Shown here piece by piece: positions 1 to 10,376 of a DNA stretch of 64,000 bases. The stretch's first letter is position 1. Each line of letters begins with the position of its first letter. The translations under genes and the position numbers were made by a program. Source of the DNA: Paramoeba atlantica (lineage: Eukaryota; Discosea); NCBI GenBank assembly GCA_977017575.1, contig CDRNVI010000037.1:124001-188000 (forward strand), in the 5' to 3' direction. Under the pieces are notes generated by a model. That model had not been told where the DNA came from and made no database searches. It saw only the letters and a program-made list of their open reading frames with translations.

Positions 1-99
1 AGGTGGTTTATACTGCGTTTTCGGGCTATGAGTCATTCTTTTCATCTCATTTTCACCTCAAGTTTCCACGCAAAAAAAATCGGTCAGCATACATATTCC

Positions 100-621
100 T
101 CAGGGCCGACATACGGCTGGACTGTATACCACACATAATAGGATATGTTCTCCCTTCATCCGATCAATACGAGTGTCAACGGCAGCCCCAACATATGCAT
201 ACTTATCGATGTCCGACTTGAGAATTTCCCATAGCTCATCCGCGAGAACAGATTCACATTCTTGAAGTTTTCCGGTCTTTTTGAGGATAAGGGCTAGAAA
301 CTGTTCGATGGTGACATTTGGAGGCCATTGTTCCAGGAGCGACCGAACAAAAGTATGAAATTGCTGAGAAGGAGTGTTCATGAGAGCATGCATTCTGGGT
401 ACTATTCGTGTTGCGTAAAGTTCGGCTTCCCTTTCACACGACATAGCCATTTGAACAGCGTCAATTTTCTCCTTATCAATTCGAAGATCGCAGTGCTTAC
501 GATGTTGCTGATAATGATTACGAGTCTTATAATGAGATTCATGCCCCATGCCGTCAACGTGTATGGCCGTGACGGCAATTGAAAAAGAATACGTAAAGTA
601 GATGAATAAATAAGTGGGCAT
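100..621 (-). pseudogene. hAT-like transposase, N-terminal fragment (family X)
   Basis: Open minus-strand frame of 173 codons related to the better preserved copy at 8593-10083. Both have a small zinc-finger-like block (spaced H and C residues around HESHYKTRNHYQQHRKHC here), then a conserved stretch ending GEHILLCVVY here and AEHILLSVLY there. The aspartate of AVDTRIDR is probably the first catalytic Asp of an RNase-H-fold transposase; the hAT assignment is inferred from this layout. The first cysteines of the finger have been lost. The fragment runs toward the left edge of the window, so the rest may lie outside. The first ~15 residues are hydrophobic and probably not part of the original protein. 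Confidence 0.55.
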
Positions 622-1134
622 GTAAATAATGAGTCAAGAATGAAATACAGGACCTTTGCTTTTCTATCATCCGCTTATTTCGGTAACTTATCGCTTTAAT
701 ACTGTGTTTTAATTTTGATTTGCACTCTCCCCTCACACTTTCTCGTTTTTTGTTCACGAGAACGCCGGGCTTGGGACCGGTATCTAGCGTGTTTTTGGAG
801 CTGTGATAATGGGGTTTTACATGTAGTTGTAAAAGTGGGGTTTTAGTTGTAAAAGTCGTGGTCAAAGCCCATTTGTTTTTTATTGCTTGATGAATTATGC
901 CCATTGTTTAAGAATGCGAAATCCGAACATCCTCCCCGGAATGTTAAACCGGACTGTGGTTTAGTTTTTCTTTTTTTCAAAAGTCTGTGTCAACAGTATT
1001 AAACTGCTCTCCCTCTACGATCGATTCAGACCCCACCTTCAAGTTTCCAGGGCTTTAGCGGAAAAATGTAGTTCCATTAGTGAAACAAAATCTTTGTGAG
1101 AGATCTCATGCCCTTCGGCAAGAACGGTAATGTA
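622..1134. repeat. Non-coding stretch with dispersed-repeat end
   Basis: I see no gene here. Around 930-962 is a block containing TTAAACCGGACTGTGGTTTAG, which recurs at about 30118-30139 and in altered form at 22695-22715. It is inferred to be the end of a short inverted-repeat element. The rest is AT-rich and unremarkable. Confidence 0.4.
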
Positions 1135-1479
1135 TCATCTACACACATCATGTACGTTGCACTGCATGCGTCCCTTCTGTCGTTCAATGTTATTTGGGTC
1201 ATTGAAGAAGACGCGAACCATACACTGCAGCAGATCGTCTAACAAGCGCCGCTTTTTATTTTCAATGTGCAATATATGCCCGAATTCACGTTCGGAATGA
1301 GTTTCGGTAAAATGAATTTTATTCCGCGCTAAACGATAAATGCGGAGATGCTTGTACTTTTGGGAATTTGAGGTCTTCCAATAGTTTTCAATGAGCTGCC
1401 CATTGACGTCGTGGATCATAAGATCGAAATCGGAGTCAAAACTTTCGCTTGAGAAGTTATTCTCAAAATACCGGATCAC
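1135..1479 (-). pseudogene. hAT transposase C-terminal dimerisation domain fragment
   Basis: A 114-codon minus-strand frame with the layout of the hAT C-terminal dimerisation domain: a YWK near the start, a run of basic and aliphatic residues, then the hallmark S-E-R-E-F (THSEREFGH), followed by KKRRLLDDLLQCMVRVFFN, which matches the family's K-R-x-x-L...F-x-N ending. There is no complete upstream transposase frame, so this is a fragment. A coding-like segment at 1684-1890 on the same strand lies upstream and may belong to the same dead element. Whether it is family X or a different hAT lineage is unclear, because the copy at 8593-10083 shows no such C-terminus. Confidence 0.6.
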
Positions 1480-1683
1480 TCTGCTTTTTTCCCATAGTAC
1501 ATAAGCATGGTTTTTATGACGCTGTTCTTCATCTCTTTTACATATTTCTCCGTACTGAAGTCGGAATACTTAACGTAAGGAGAAAGAGCACATAAAAACA
1601 AAAAAAGGTGAACGCAGTTGCTTGTAGTAGCGCATACGGAGGTAGGGAACAATAGCCTTAGTACTCACTTCATCAGTTCGCTA

Positions 1684-1890
1684 GTGCTCCATCAAGGTGA
1701 AAAACCCGTTGACGCATTGGAGCGAAGTTGTTGAAGATGATTCGCATAGCTCGCCAAGCATTCTCAAAGGCATAAGCAAGTGATACTTTTAGGAGGGTTT
1801 TTTGATCTTCGGCAGTGAAAAAATCAGAAGTATCAGGCTTATTCCACGCCTTCAGCGCTTCCGTAATCCTCTCATTATGATGATCCTCTC
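1684..1890 (-). pseudogene. Coding remnant, probably internal hAT transposase segment
   Basis: On the minus strand a stop-free run of about 68 codons ends at a TGA and reads like real protein, for example RITEALKAWNKPDTSDFF and KVSLAYAFENAWRAMRIIF. It lacks an early ATG. It lies directly upstream, on the same strand, of the hAT dimerisation fragment at 1135-1479, so an origin from the same element is the simplest reading. I recognise no diagnostic motif in the segment itself. Confidence 0.35.
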
Positions 1891-1930
1891 ATAACATAGC
1901 TGCAGAATTATTAATAATTTATGTGTTGAA

Positions 1931-2552
1931 TCTTTTTTAGTGGCTTTGTTAAACGCGGTGGTTGTTTTCAACTTAGAGGGTTGAAACCTGTTAAGTTTTG
2001 CCAGGTTTTGCCAGGACACCTATTTTTGGGGGCATCATTTTTGGGAGGCGTGTCACGGCTTCAAGAAGGGGTATCTTGTGAAAACAACGCCGTAGAAAGC
2101 TAGTATAGGTCCTAAACTCTCAAACTATTACAGGTGAAACGATTTTGAAAAACTACTTTTTAAGCCATATTTTTCGCCAAGTTGACTTTTTTTCAATTTT
2201 CTTTTCAGAAAAAACCGAACTTGGCGGCCCCGTCCTGTTGATACCAGGGGGAGTCGTCCCCGAGTACGGGGGTTGAAAATGTGCACCAAGACCTCGGCTA
2301 CCCTTTCTGGGGGTATATTTCGAAAAATATTTTTTTCAAAATTTTTATTTTTTGTGGCGCGAAAATGATTTGCAGCATGGAGACCAAGTGTGTTCTTCAC
2401 TATTTTTGACAAAGTACTTCGCCACGTCAATCAGGAATAAGCGGGTTTTGCCAAGTTTTGCCTTTCATAGGTTTCAACCCTCTTAGAAGTCACTCGTGCT
2501 GCGCGCTTCGCGTTGAAAACTGCCTCCGCGTTTAACGAAGCCACTAAAAAGG
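1931..2552. repeat. Foldback element (108 bp core) split by a later insertion
   Basis: The left arm (1931-1971) contains GGCTTTGTTAAACGCGG and the right arm (about 2510-2550) its reverse complement with few changes. An uninterrupted relative lies at 32681-32788, where the two arms flank a loop of about 30 bases. Removing the 505-bp insert at 1977-2481 plus one 5-bp duplication leaves about 112 bp, close to the 108 bp of that relative. A third, one-armed copy starts near 51289. No coding capacity. Confidence 0.8.
1977..2481. mobile_element. 505-bp non-autonomous element with 13-bp inverted ends and 5-bp target duplication
   Basis: It starts AGGGTTGAAACCT and ends with the exact reverse complement AGGTTTCAACCCT. 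It is flanked by CTTAG on both sides (1972-1976 and 2482-2486). The empty site is visible in the related foldback at 32681-32788, where the sequence runs through CTTAGAAGTCACTC without a break. The interior (short minus-strand frame 2128-2430) does not look like a transposase. Part of the interior near 2065-2125 resembles 33090-33150, so this belongs to a wider repeat family. Five-base duplications do not match Tc1/mariner (TA) or hAT (8 bp); the superfamily is unknown. Confidence 0.75.
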
Positions 2553-3185
2553 AAAAAGCATCATGGATAAACAATTTTTTCGGGTGAAAAAGCTCAATTT
2601 TTTGGCGAAAATGGCGAAATTTTACCCCGAATTTGGGTCGTTTTTGATGTCTTACCAGTAGGGGTAGGGGACAAATCTGTCGAAAAAAACGTCGCAGAAC
2701 GGTAGCTGAGGTCCCAAACTCCTAAAATACAGGGTCGTTCAGCATTTTTTGAACAATTCTTACAACTTGTAAGTTACAAGTGTATGTTTTCTTCAATTTT
2801 TTATTGATGTACCTCAAAAGACAGGCGCGAGCCTCCTCTAGAAAGGAAAGATACGATGAGTTTGTCGCCAAGCGCGGTTCAGACGCTAGTAATTGTTTTG
2901 GTAATTTTTATTTGGCGCCTTTCGTCCAGATGAGCGGCTAAAAAACGATTTTCTTTAAACTCTTCGAATCGTGAAAGAAAAGCTTGTCTTTACTCATACG
3001 TATTTGAAGCATGCGTTCATATGTATTTGAAGCATCGGTTAAAATAAGGAAAATTCGGCCTTTAAAAAAAAAGTTTATGTCGGTAAAGCAAATTAAGAAT
3101 GCTTACATTGTTTTCATAAGTAAAAAATCGCCACGACTTCGCACGCTTCACTTTTACGACTTCCTCAACTTTCCTTCTTGGACTC
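2553..3185. repeat. Diverged repeat sequence, no gene
   Basis: No supported gene. Around 2690-2740 is a phrase like GGTAGCTGAGGTCCCAAACTCC that resembles segments near 2095-2120 and 33118-33145 (GAAAGCTAGTATACGTCCCAAAC). All three therefore derive from one dispersed family. The remainder is AT-rich. Confidence 0.4.
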
Positions 3186-3650
3186 TTAGATATGAATATA
3201 ATCACAAAAATCATGAATGTCTTCAAACATTCTTAGAAGAACATCGTTCCCGTTCACCTTCAACTTCCCGTTACACTTCTCCGCCAAAGCGCGTACTCGG
3301 TGACACCGCTTCTCCGCCTTTCTCCCGAGAACACTTCCCTCGCGTTTTAAAGCTTTCTTAACGAGAGAGTTAGCTCCCTCTACCGTGTTTGTGTGAACAC
3401 CTCCCGAGGTCACCCATTCCCGGCGGTGAACCACACTTTCCCACTTGCACTGCCCGTTTAGCTGTAGGTTATGTCGAGCCGAGTCAGTCCAGATCTTAGT
3501 GCGTGGACCTGCAGCTAAGGTCGTTATACCTGGAAGTAATGAATCTGCACTACGATCAGGGACAATTTCCATAAAAATGTTTCGTAATTTATTGTCCCTA
3601 GTTGTTTCAACAATGGACCCCCAGCAACTTCGGTACATTTCTGGGGCCAC
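3186..3650 (-). pseudogene. Merlin-like (IS1016/ISXO2-type) transposase, C-terminal half
   Basis: A 154-codon minus-strand frame with the signature of the ISXO2/IS1595-like DDE domain used by eukaryotic Merlin elements: IWTDSARHN (second catalytic Asp), then HRREWVTSGGVHTNTVEGA with the typical H-T-N-x-V/I-E motif carrying the catalytic Glu, then a basic tail. Upstream IVETTRDNKLRNIFMEIVPDRS matches the fragment at 49710-49925. The N-terminal zinc-binding half, visible in the copy at 6619-7379, is missing. Three related fragments lie elsewhere in the window. Confidence 0.75.
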
Positions 3651-3867
3651 TGTGGGCCACTATGGGACAATCGGTGCCACGATTGGACACTTCAGAGTTT
3701 AAGTTGTGCATTTTGATTGCTTTTAAGTTGTGTATATTGAGTTCGTAGGGATTTCGTTCTCATGTATTTTTGGTCGACCACGTACAGCAGTTGTAAAATA
3801 GAACGAAATGAAGTAACTATGTACATCTAGAATTAAACGTCTGTTTCACAGTAATAAGGCTACTAAA
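3651..3867. other. Spacer upstream of zinc-ribbon gene
   Basis: It contains a short run of GGCCACT/GGGCCACTAT units (3645-3690) that also appears at 6690-6760 beside another Merlin-like fragment, then two TTTTAAGTTGTG-like repeats. The last 60 bases before the ATG at 3868 are AT-rich and could be the leader of the next gene. Confidence 0.35.
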
Positions 3868-4764
3868 ATGGAAAAAATGTTTTGTCCACGCTGCAAAGCA
3901 GACCGTAACGTAAGTCTTGGAGACCCCCGAACGTGTGTAATGTGTGCCTGTCCCATCGAATGCGATGTAAAGGACCCCTGTATTCAGTGTCACAGGGTTT
4001 CAGTTCTCATAGGTTCAAACTACTGCCCGTTGTGCAATTCCCCTCAAGATGGAAAACGACTTCCCGCCAACACCTTAGACCACATTTATGCTCGTGGTCT
4101 GAAGGAAGAAAATGTTCTTAACGCATGTGCTGAGTACGTGGGTCGCATGCTCTGCGGTACGAAGCTTGCGTTCGGACATGTGGCCCACGTCCTTATTCTT
4201 ATCAAAAGGGCAAAAGATGTTTCTATAAAAAGATATATCTCGCGTTCGGCCGAAGCAGTTTGCTCGTATTTTAACCATGCGTTGCATCCAGAGGAGCGGG
4301 GCTCTCTGCAGGAGTTTTTGCGAAACCTCTGGAACTTGTATGAGGGCAAGCGCGCCAATGAAAAGAAGGTTCTGAGAGACACAAAGACTGCGTTGGTAGC
4401 AAGTTTTTTGTCGGTTCTAGGTGACTCAAGATTTGAAATTGATCGAAAGTTTGTTCACCAAGTTCAGGGTGAGATTATGGACAAACTTGGCAATTCAATG
4501 GAGGAGAATGATCCTACTGAACTTCTTTCTATCCGGGACGACCTTGTTCAACTGCGGATTCTCAAGAAGGGAAAGACTTCGAATGCTCATCTTATTCACG
4601 TTGCCCGACCTCCTCGTCAAACTTTGACTGCCGCAGATCAGGAAGTTGAGATAGTTGAAGTTCGGAACGATGAAAACCTGGTCAGCAATCCGAAGAGGCA
4701 ACGCGTTTCCCGCATTGCTTCAACTTCAAGTTCGAACACTTTGCATTTTAAAAGTCGTAAGTAA
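3868..4764 (+). CDS. Zinc-ribbon-like protein of unknown function (298 aa)
   Basis: Uninterrupted 298-codon frame starting at an ATG preceded by an AT-rich leader. The first 60 residues carry paired cysteine knuckles: CPRC (7-10), CVMC (24-27), C-x3-C (29-33), CIQC (38-41) and CPLC (54-57). This is consistent with one or two treble-clef or RING/zinc-ribbon folds. The middle is helical and charged. The C-terminus is basic with NPKRQRVSR, a possible nuclear localisation signal, then a Ser/Thr tail. I recognise no catalytic motif. It lies between a Merlin-like fragment and a PIF/Harbinger-like pseudogene, so it could be a transposon accessory protein or a host gene. The open frame among wrecks argues for function or recent arrival. 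Confidence 0.6.
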   Translation: MEKMFCPRCKADRNVSLGDPRTCVMCACPIECDVKDPCIQCHRVSVLIGSNYCPLCNSPQDGKRLPANTLDHIYARGLKEENVLNACAEYVGRMLCGTKLAFGHVAHVLILIKRAKDVSIKRYISRSAEAVCSYFNHALHPEERGSLQEFLRNLWNLYEGKRANEKKVLRDTKTALVASFLSVLGDSRFEIDRKFVHQVQGEIMDKLGNSMEENDPTELLSIRDDLVQLRILKKGKTSNAHLIHVARPPRQTLTAADQEVEIVEVRNDENLVSNPKRQRVSRIASTSSSNTLHFKSRK

Positions 4765-4989
4765 GTTGTAGGCCTGTAAATCGCAAGTAAGTTTTAAGCG
4801 GTTATGTTGTAAGTGAAAAAGTTGCAAGTAAGGAATTTGGAAGTAAGGAATTCAAAAAAAATCGTAAATCAAAGAATTTTATTTAATATAGAATCTTTCT
4901 TTCCTCTAATAAAATCATAATAATTTTCCTCTACTTGATACTGATGCTTGGTCGTATTGACACCCCGGAATATGACACACCCGTTAATA
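4765..4989. other. 3' region with reiterated AAGTAAG/GTAAGT
   Basis: Directly after the stop of the zinc-ribbon gene, AAGTAAG or GTAAGT recurs about six times in 95 bases (4753-4850). Further right, one + frame reads DTPEYDTPV (about 4955-4985), similar in style to the acidic Asp/Pro linker after the MITE (5458-5515). This may be the N-terminal part of the interrupted transposase. Confidence 0.35.
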
Positions 4990-5447
4990 AACCCCCCACA
5001 GCGAAAAGTCACCCCCCTCTAACTTTTCAGCCAAGCGTCCGTTTGAGCTCATTTTTGTTGCATTTTGCTGTTCCCAACACAAAGACTTTGTGCGTTATAG
5101 CATGGAACCAAAACTCTCAAATGCGTGCATCCGATAGATGGATTATCACTTTCTTCACATTTTTCAAGAGACCAATTTCTCACACTTTAACTAATTAAAT
5201 ATTTTCCTCCCATGAGGAAATCAGTTATTTCTGTCCGTTTTTGCTGAGTTTTGTTGCAAACGAGAAATCTCGTTCTCTGTAAAAGCGTCATCAAAAAAAT
5301 GAGTTTTAATTTCTTATCTGTGAAAAGGTTTAAAAACAGCGGGAACGTGCAGATCTCAAAATTTTGAACGAAAAAGTGGTGCCGCAACCCCCCGAAGCCT
5401 CGTTGTACAAAACAAAGAGGGGGGTGACTTATTCGCTGTGGGGGGTT
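4990..5447. mobile_element. MITE, Tc1/mariner-type, 458 bp, TA target
   Basis: Its terminal inverted repeats read AACCCCCCACAGCGAA on the left and TTCGCTGTGGGGGGTT on the right. They continue inward with AAGTCACCCCCCTCT and are flanked by TA (4988-4989 and 5448-5449). Subterminal blocks (TCCGTTTGAGCT...TTTTTGTTGC near 5037, and a second copy near 5233) and the segment GGGAACGTGCAGATCTC match the Tc1-like element at 10377-11281. This MITE is therefore an internally deleted relative. It lacks a transposase. It sits in the N-terminal region of the PIF/Harbinger-like transposase and splits it. Confidence 0.8.
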
Positions 5448-5454
5448 TATAGCT

Positions 5455-6600
5455 GAAACCCGTGACGCACCACCTGATACATCCCGCGATGCACCTGAAC
5501 CTGATGCTCCCTACGAAAATAAATATTCAGAGTTGTCTTTATGCGGTTTAACTCATCGCGCTCTCACCTTTCTAAAACAATTTTATCCCTTTGAAGAAAT
5601 TTTTGCGAGCTTTCTTTTTTTGCGGTGTGGGGGTAGCTACGACATTGTATCAGAACTCATATCCTTGAAATTCGGAACCGGTTGGTCTGAACGTTCTTGT
5701 TCTGACAAGATACCCGCGTTTTTTAAAAAACTGCATTCCGATATGAAGGATACATGGCTTTGTTTGGATTCTGATATTTTGCACCATGAATCAAACGCAG
5801 TTCTTCCTTTTTGGGATAAGGACATAAAGGTGGTGATGGACACAGTGCCACTGTACGTTGATAGCTTGCCTCACTGCTATCAACCCAAATATGCTACACA
5901 CGTCGTGAAAGCGCTCGTAGCATCTACAATATCTGGGTATGTTTGCTTCACAGCAGACACATTGTACTGTGGAGCCTCATCCGACGCCGTTATTCAGGAC
6001 TGTAGTGGTATTCTGGATTTTCTGGCACACAATCGTGTTCGCGCTCTTGCTGACGGGGGATTTTACGATGGTCTTACTGATAGATTAATAGTACCCCATT
6101 CTAAAGACAAATTTGGTGTTCGAAGCGCCCAAAATCTAAGTCTATGCAGAAACATCATGATTCAGAAGCAGAGGGTAAAATGTGCTTCAATGAAAAGTTG
6201 GCTCATTTTAGATCGCGAGTCGAACACATTTTTTCTCGTTCGTGCTGTGGCAAATGGCTGGCTTTTAAGCAGTGGACTCGTAGTCCAGATTTTCTTTACT
6301 ATGCTTTTTCGCGCGCTCTCATGGTTCATAACATGGAAGTGTTTCATAAATATGGACCTCAAGGAAGATGTCCACCTCTTACCCCTGAGAAAGTGGAAGC
6401 AGTTAAAAAGAAGATAATAGAACACAAAGGACAATCTTCCAGATATGGAGTATCTGACAGTTCTACTATCACAGGTCCGATGGACAAATACACGTATCCT
6501 AAAAATCTTGATGCGTATGTTTTTTTCGTGAACAACAATCCCCCCACCAGCACTCAACCAATAACCCCCTATGATCATACACTCTACGCTCATATACAGT
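5455..6600 (+). pseudogene. PIF/Harbinger-like (DDE_Tnp_4 type) transposase, broken
   Basis: The + frame from about 5458 reads an acidic Asp/Pro linker, then a transposase core: VVMDTVPLYVD with the first Asp (about 5835), a conserved K-Y-x-T-H-V-V-K-A-L-V-A-S-T block, YCGASSDAVIQD, then ALADGGFYDGL with the second Asp (about 6050). The frame then shifts by one base near 6140-6155, and the homology continues in the next frame with NEKLAHFRSRVEHIFSR, where the catalytic Glu lies in R-V-E-H. This D...D...E layout is typical of IS5/Harbinger relatives. The N-terminus is split from any start codon by the MITE at 4990-5447. Non-functional as it stands. Confidence 0.7.
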
Positions 6601-6618
6601 TACCCCTCCTCACTATAC

Positions 6619-7379
6619 TTAGCTAGGTACGCTACTTATCAGAGAATCACTTGCCTCTATGTCGTCACGATTCTCCGGCGACGCTCGATTTTTGGGGCCA
6701 CTATTGGCCACTGTGGGTCGTCTTGTGCCACTTAGTCCACTACGGGCCACCCAGGGACTGCATTGGGTCCAATGGTTTGAGCCACCTGGGTTCCTGCCTG
6801 TCGCACCCGCCTGGCACGGTTGTTCCCACCTCGCTTTCGTACCGAGAAAAACATTTCGTCGCACTGCATGGAATTAACAGTGCCGCGCCGTCGAATCTTC
6901 CGACGAGTGTGAGCGGTGCTCATGATCGCATCAAACATTTGCTTAAGGCTGACAATAGTTTGATGGCTTAGGTCGGTCTCTGTCTCGGAACCCGCGTGAG
7001 CTTCGCCACGAGAGTACAGCAGGATGAAGTGCAGAGTTTGTCTTGCACTTTTTTTCGCCTTCCCAGTCAAAAGAGGCCCCATGGCACCGTATCTACCCTT
7101 GCATTTCTTAGTACAGTGTCACGCGCTACCCTCTAATTCCACTTCTTTTGGTGATGAGTGTGTCCGTTTTCCACAGACAACCCTTCTCGCGACAAGCCCG
7201 TGGCTTCGAAGCCACTGCTCGCACTGTGCTTCGGTCCAGCGTGATATACGGCTGAGGGTGAACTTTTTTCGACAAGCAAACCCCCGACACCCCTGGCATA
7301 CCATGGAAAATAACGGAAAAAGGGTGTAAAATGACGCCCTACGTAGATAATGTCTTTTTGTTGAAAAGAAAATTGTCAA
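6619..7379 (-). pseudogene. Merlin-like transposase, N-terminal half, broken
   Basis: Two overlapping minus-strand frames cover the part missing from the other Merlin-like copies. The first (7379 to 7119) reads MVCQGCRGF...KKFTLSRISRW and HGLVARRVVCGKR, resembling the N-terminal zinc-binding and helix-turn-helix region. The second (7082 to 6732) reads RRRGTVNSMQCDEMFFSVRKR, where the Asp of QCDEMF corresponds to the first catalytic Asp of the IS1595/Merlin domain, followed by the family's N-R-A-R-R-V-R block. At least one frameshift joins the halves, and the C-terminal half is absent. GGCCACT repeats adjoin it at 6690-6760. Confidence 0.65.
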
Positions 7380-7502
7380 GCTAAAAAGTCATAAAAAAGC
7401 GAATTTTCCTTTACTTTCCCCGAAGCATCCGATAGGGTAAGAATTTGATACTATCAAACGCAAAACGTGTGTTGTTGTAGAGTTTCCAAATTTCGTTTTT
7501 TC

Positions 7503-7525
7503 CTTTACTTTCTAAGAAAGTAAAG
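7503..7525. promoter_or_regulatory. Perfect 10-bp inverted repeat 14 bp before the start codon
   Basis: CTTTACTTTC and GAAAGTAAAG are separated by TAA, immediately upstream of the ATG at 7540. It could be an operator-like site or an RNA hairpin in the leader. CTTTACTTTC also occurs about 95 bases further upstream (near 7410) within Merlin-flanking sequence, so it may simply be transposon-derived. Confidence 0.35.
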
Positions 7526-7539
7526 AAGTTTCTTGGAAC

Positions 7540-8310
7540 ATGTCATTGCGATTGGATGAGGAGTCAAGTTACTGTACTTCCCTTCGCTCTGATGCTAGCT
7601 CAATCTCAAATCTGAGCGTATCAACACCATCCTCACTTGGTGATGACCCGGATTGGACTTTGAGTGTTTTCTTGGTAGATTCAAGCGATAACTCTCTTAT
7701 TAGTGAAGATGAGTGGAGTGATGGGGAGGGTCTTGTAGCATATGGCCAAGTAGCTTGTAACATCGAACGCGGTGAAGATGAAAATTTTTTAGATTTTATC
7801 TCACGAACAAAAGGGGGGTTTCATCTCGCGCGAGCTCTATCCCCTACGAGAAAATCTCACCCCAAAAAAAATATGATCCAGTGGTTGAAGAATTGATTAG
7901 CAATAGTCTTTCTTCTCAGCAACCAGAAGATCTAAGAGCAGAAATTCCACACGAGATCGAGCCGAGAATTCCAAATGTACAACCAAGTCACGACGAGGAA
8001 AAAAATCAAACAGAAGTAACGGCGGATGAGGTGCGAAGCAAAAGGAACGTCGAACGTACTCTACGAAGACGTATCGAAAGCTAACAACACAAACTGCGTT
8101 TGCGCACACGGCAGTTACGAAATGCTGTAAATCGTAACTGTAAGCAAGAAACACGGTATGATGAAATATGTAAGAGGGTAAACGCAAGCATGAAAAACAG
8201 TGAGTTCACCCGCAAAGAGGTTGAGATTCGATGCTCTCTGTTAGAAAACGAACTAAAGATAGTAAAGGAAGAAGAGCACTTCTTGAAGTACGACACAGGG
8301 AAGAGGAGAC
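7540..8310 (+). pseudogene. Acidic/coiled-coil protein, decayed (paralogue of 43204-43960)
   Basis: From the ATG the frame encodes a Ser-rich acidic N-terminus with DDPDWTLSVF and ISEDEWSDGEGLVAYG. It then shifts by -1 at a run of eight A (7864-7871) and continues with YDPVVEELISNSLSSQ. An in-frame TAA stands at 8085-8087, after which the same frame goes on with a charged coiled-coil segment (RTRQLRNAVNRN...SLLENELKIVKEEE) to about 8310. The minus-strand copy at 43204-43960 shares the DPDW and EDEWSxxE blocks and the C-terminal coiled coil, so this is a gene family. I do not recognise it. One shift and one stop suggest a pseudogene, though the A-run shift could be slippage or a sequence error. 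Confidence 0.5.
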
Positions 8311-8592
8311 TGAGGGCCTGTACTTTGTACATACCCCTGCCGGGTAAATGGGTAATTACCCGGGTCTGCGACCCAGTTACCCGCACCGACCCGCATTGAC
8401 AGGTCGTCTTAGAAAGCTACATATACACGTATACATCTGTTTGTTGAATCTTGTCATCGGGAAATAAACGTGCATCTTTGTTTCGGACCTTATGGTGAAG
8501 TGTTTTAAGGCTAAGTAAGAAGTCAATAATCATATTATTCTTGTGTTTGATCGCACTAACTAATCTCTTCTTACTTAAACTTATCTGTACTC

Positions 8593-8775
8593 ATGGCTCG
8601 TCAACGACGATTAGAGCAGACACCTAGCACGCCTGAATTATTTTCTTCATCTGATACTGAAGATGGTAATACCCCTGAGTCAAAAAAAAATGAAGCATCG
8701 CGATACTATACGGCACAAAATGACAGTAGAATCCTTATCTGGGAAATTCGTGCTCCTGCGCTGTCCTCCCGGATG

Positions 8776-8823
<48 letters not shown>

Positions 8824-10083
8824 TATTATCACCGATCCTTTGCGCCAAAAGCTTCATTTCATATGTACCAAGGAAGGATGCGCTTTTGAATCTCACTCTC
8901 GTTATAAAAATGTGTATGACAAGCATCGCCGCGAGTGCTCAAGATCTCTTGAAAATTCCCGATTGGCACAGGTGGAGAGTGCAAATAATCAGGGAGTAAT
9001 TGTACAGCGCTTCGTAGGAAAAGTACTGCCATGCTTGCAGACCCTAACGAATCTTTCTTCTAGTCGGTTTGTCTGGCTCGTTCATAAGTACGAGGATTTA
9101 CGCCCTGATGTACCTGGAACAATGATAAAAAGAGCCCTTCCGGAATCAAATTTAAAGAAGTGGCACCACTATTGTGAAGTGCTGTCGCAGGACATATGGG
9201 GAAAACTTTCTGCCGACGTAGACTCGCGCAAGCTCTATGGAATTGCCGTAGACGCGGGCATTGACAAGGTAAAGGCTGAACATATCTTGTTGTCTGTGCT
9301 GTACGTTGGGTCAGAAGAGTATGTCTTACCACCGATATATTCTCCAAGGCATCGTGCCTTTGACGGAAAGACGGCAGCTGAGCAATTGATTTCTACTCTT
9401 CTGGCGAACTTCTACTCTTCTGGTGAAGTTCGTTTGCTCAAAATGAGATACATGATTGCGGACGGCAGTGCTGTAAATCACGTGGCCAGAAACCACTGTG
9501 AAGGCGAGCTCAAGCGAATATACGATCGGATTACACCCATTGGTGAGTCTGATACGGCTGCGCTGTTGCAAGGTATTTCTTCTCGAATGCCGCGCATTAC
9601 TCTCCTACATATCCTACGTAGTACTCCTACGTATCTTGCATCGGACATATGCTAAACAATGTTTTCCAAACAGCCTTGAAACCATACGAAGAGCTCCGGT
9701 GCTTCGCCTTTAAAAAAGCTTTCAGTCAAGCTTTTTACTCCGGAGGACGTGCAAGCGCCATGAAAGGTAAATATCGGGGCGTTGCCCTGGATTTGGCGCT
9801 CACCCATTTCGGTCGAAGTATCCTAAAAGCAGAAGAAACGTTTCGACAATCATATCATGGACTTGGCGAAGATGTTCCTACCTTCTGTCGAAAAAGGCTA
9901 CAGAACACCCTGCTTGAATGTGTGTCGAAATTAAAGGACGTTTCACCGTGCGAGTCGGAACCAATAATTGAGGCACTGTCAACAGATCAAAAAACGTGGA
10001 AAGAGAAGCATTGTCTCCTACTCTCTGAGGGAGTAAAGTTGCTGAAGTCCTTACAAGCGGCACGGGAAACCTACAAATTGTAG
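8593..10083 (+). pseudogene. hAT-like transposase (family X), most complete copy, frame-broken
   Basis: An ATG at 8593 opens a Ser/acidic N-terminus (LEQTPSTPELFSSSD). After an (AC)n microsatellite at 8776-8821 the homology continues in another frame with a zinc finger of spacing C-x4-C-x14-H-x3-C. Next come YGIAVDAGIDKVKAEHILL (probable first Asp), GKTAAEQLISTLL and MRYMIADGSAVNHVA (probable second Asp). Around 9600-9660 the frame is lost and resumes at 9649 with KPYEELRCFAF and ILKAEETFRQSYHGLG, ending at the stop 10081-10083. The fragments at 100-621 and 31132-31480 belong to the same family. The hAT assignment is inferred from the finger plus Asp layout; no clear dimerisation domain follows. 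Confidence 0.55.
8776..8821. repeat. (AC)n microsatellite inside a transposase frame
   Basis: About 22 AC units lie between the N-terminal Ser-rich part and the zinc finger of the family X transposase. The frames on the two sides differ by one base. Confidence 0.9.
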
Positions 10084-10376
10084 GAGTCGATTTTGGAAAA
10101 ATAATATTTTTACCTTTTCTTGGGTCAAAAAATAATTTTTTAGGTCACCCCAAAAATTTTGACCTTGTCGGACCCCTCCGACGCCTACCGGGGGGTACCC
10201 CCAGGTGGGGGGTGGAAAATCATCGCCGCGGCATACTCTATCACCTCCCTGCGCACGATTTTGAAATTTTCAAAAAACGACGTATGCCCCCCCTAGACCC
10301 CCCCTAGACATATTTTTCAATTTTTTTTCAATTTTGCACCACCGGAGCCCCTTCTATATTTTTTTCCCCTATTATA
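10084..10376. other. Spacer with C-rich tracts, no gene
   Basis: AT-rich sequence with several runs such as CCCCCCCTAGACCCCCCC and GGGGGGTACCCCCAGG near 10170-10310. No frame is convincing. It may be the non-coding end of the family X element. Confidence 0.4.
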
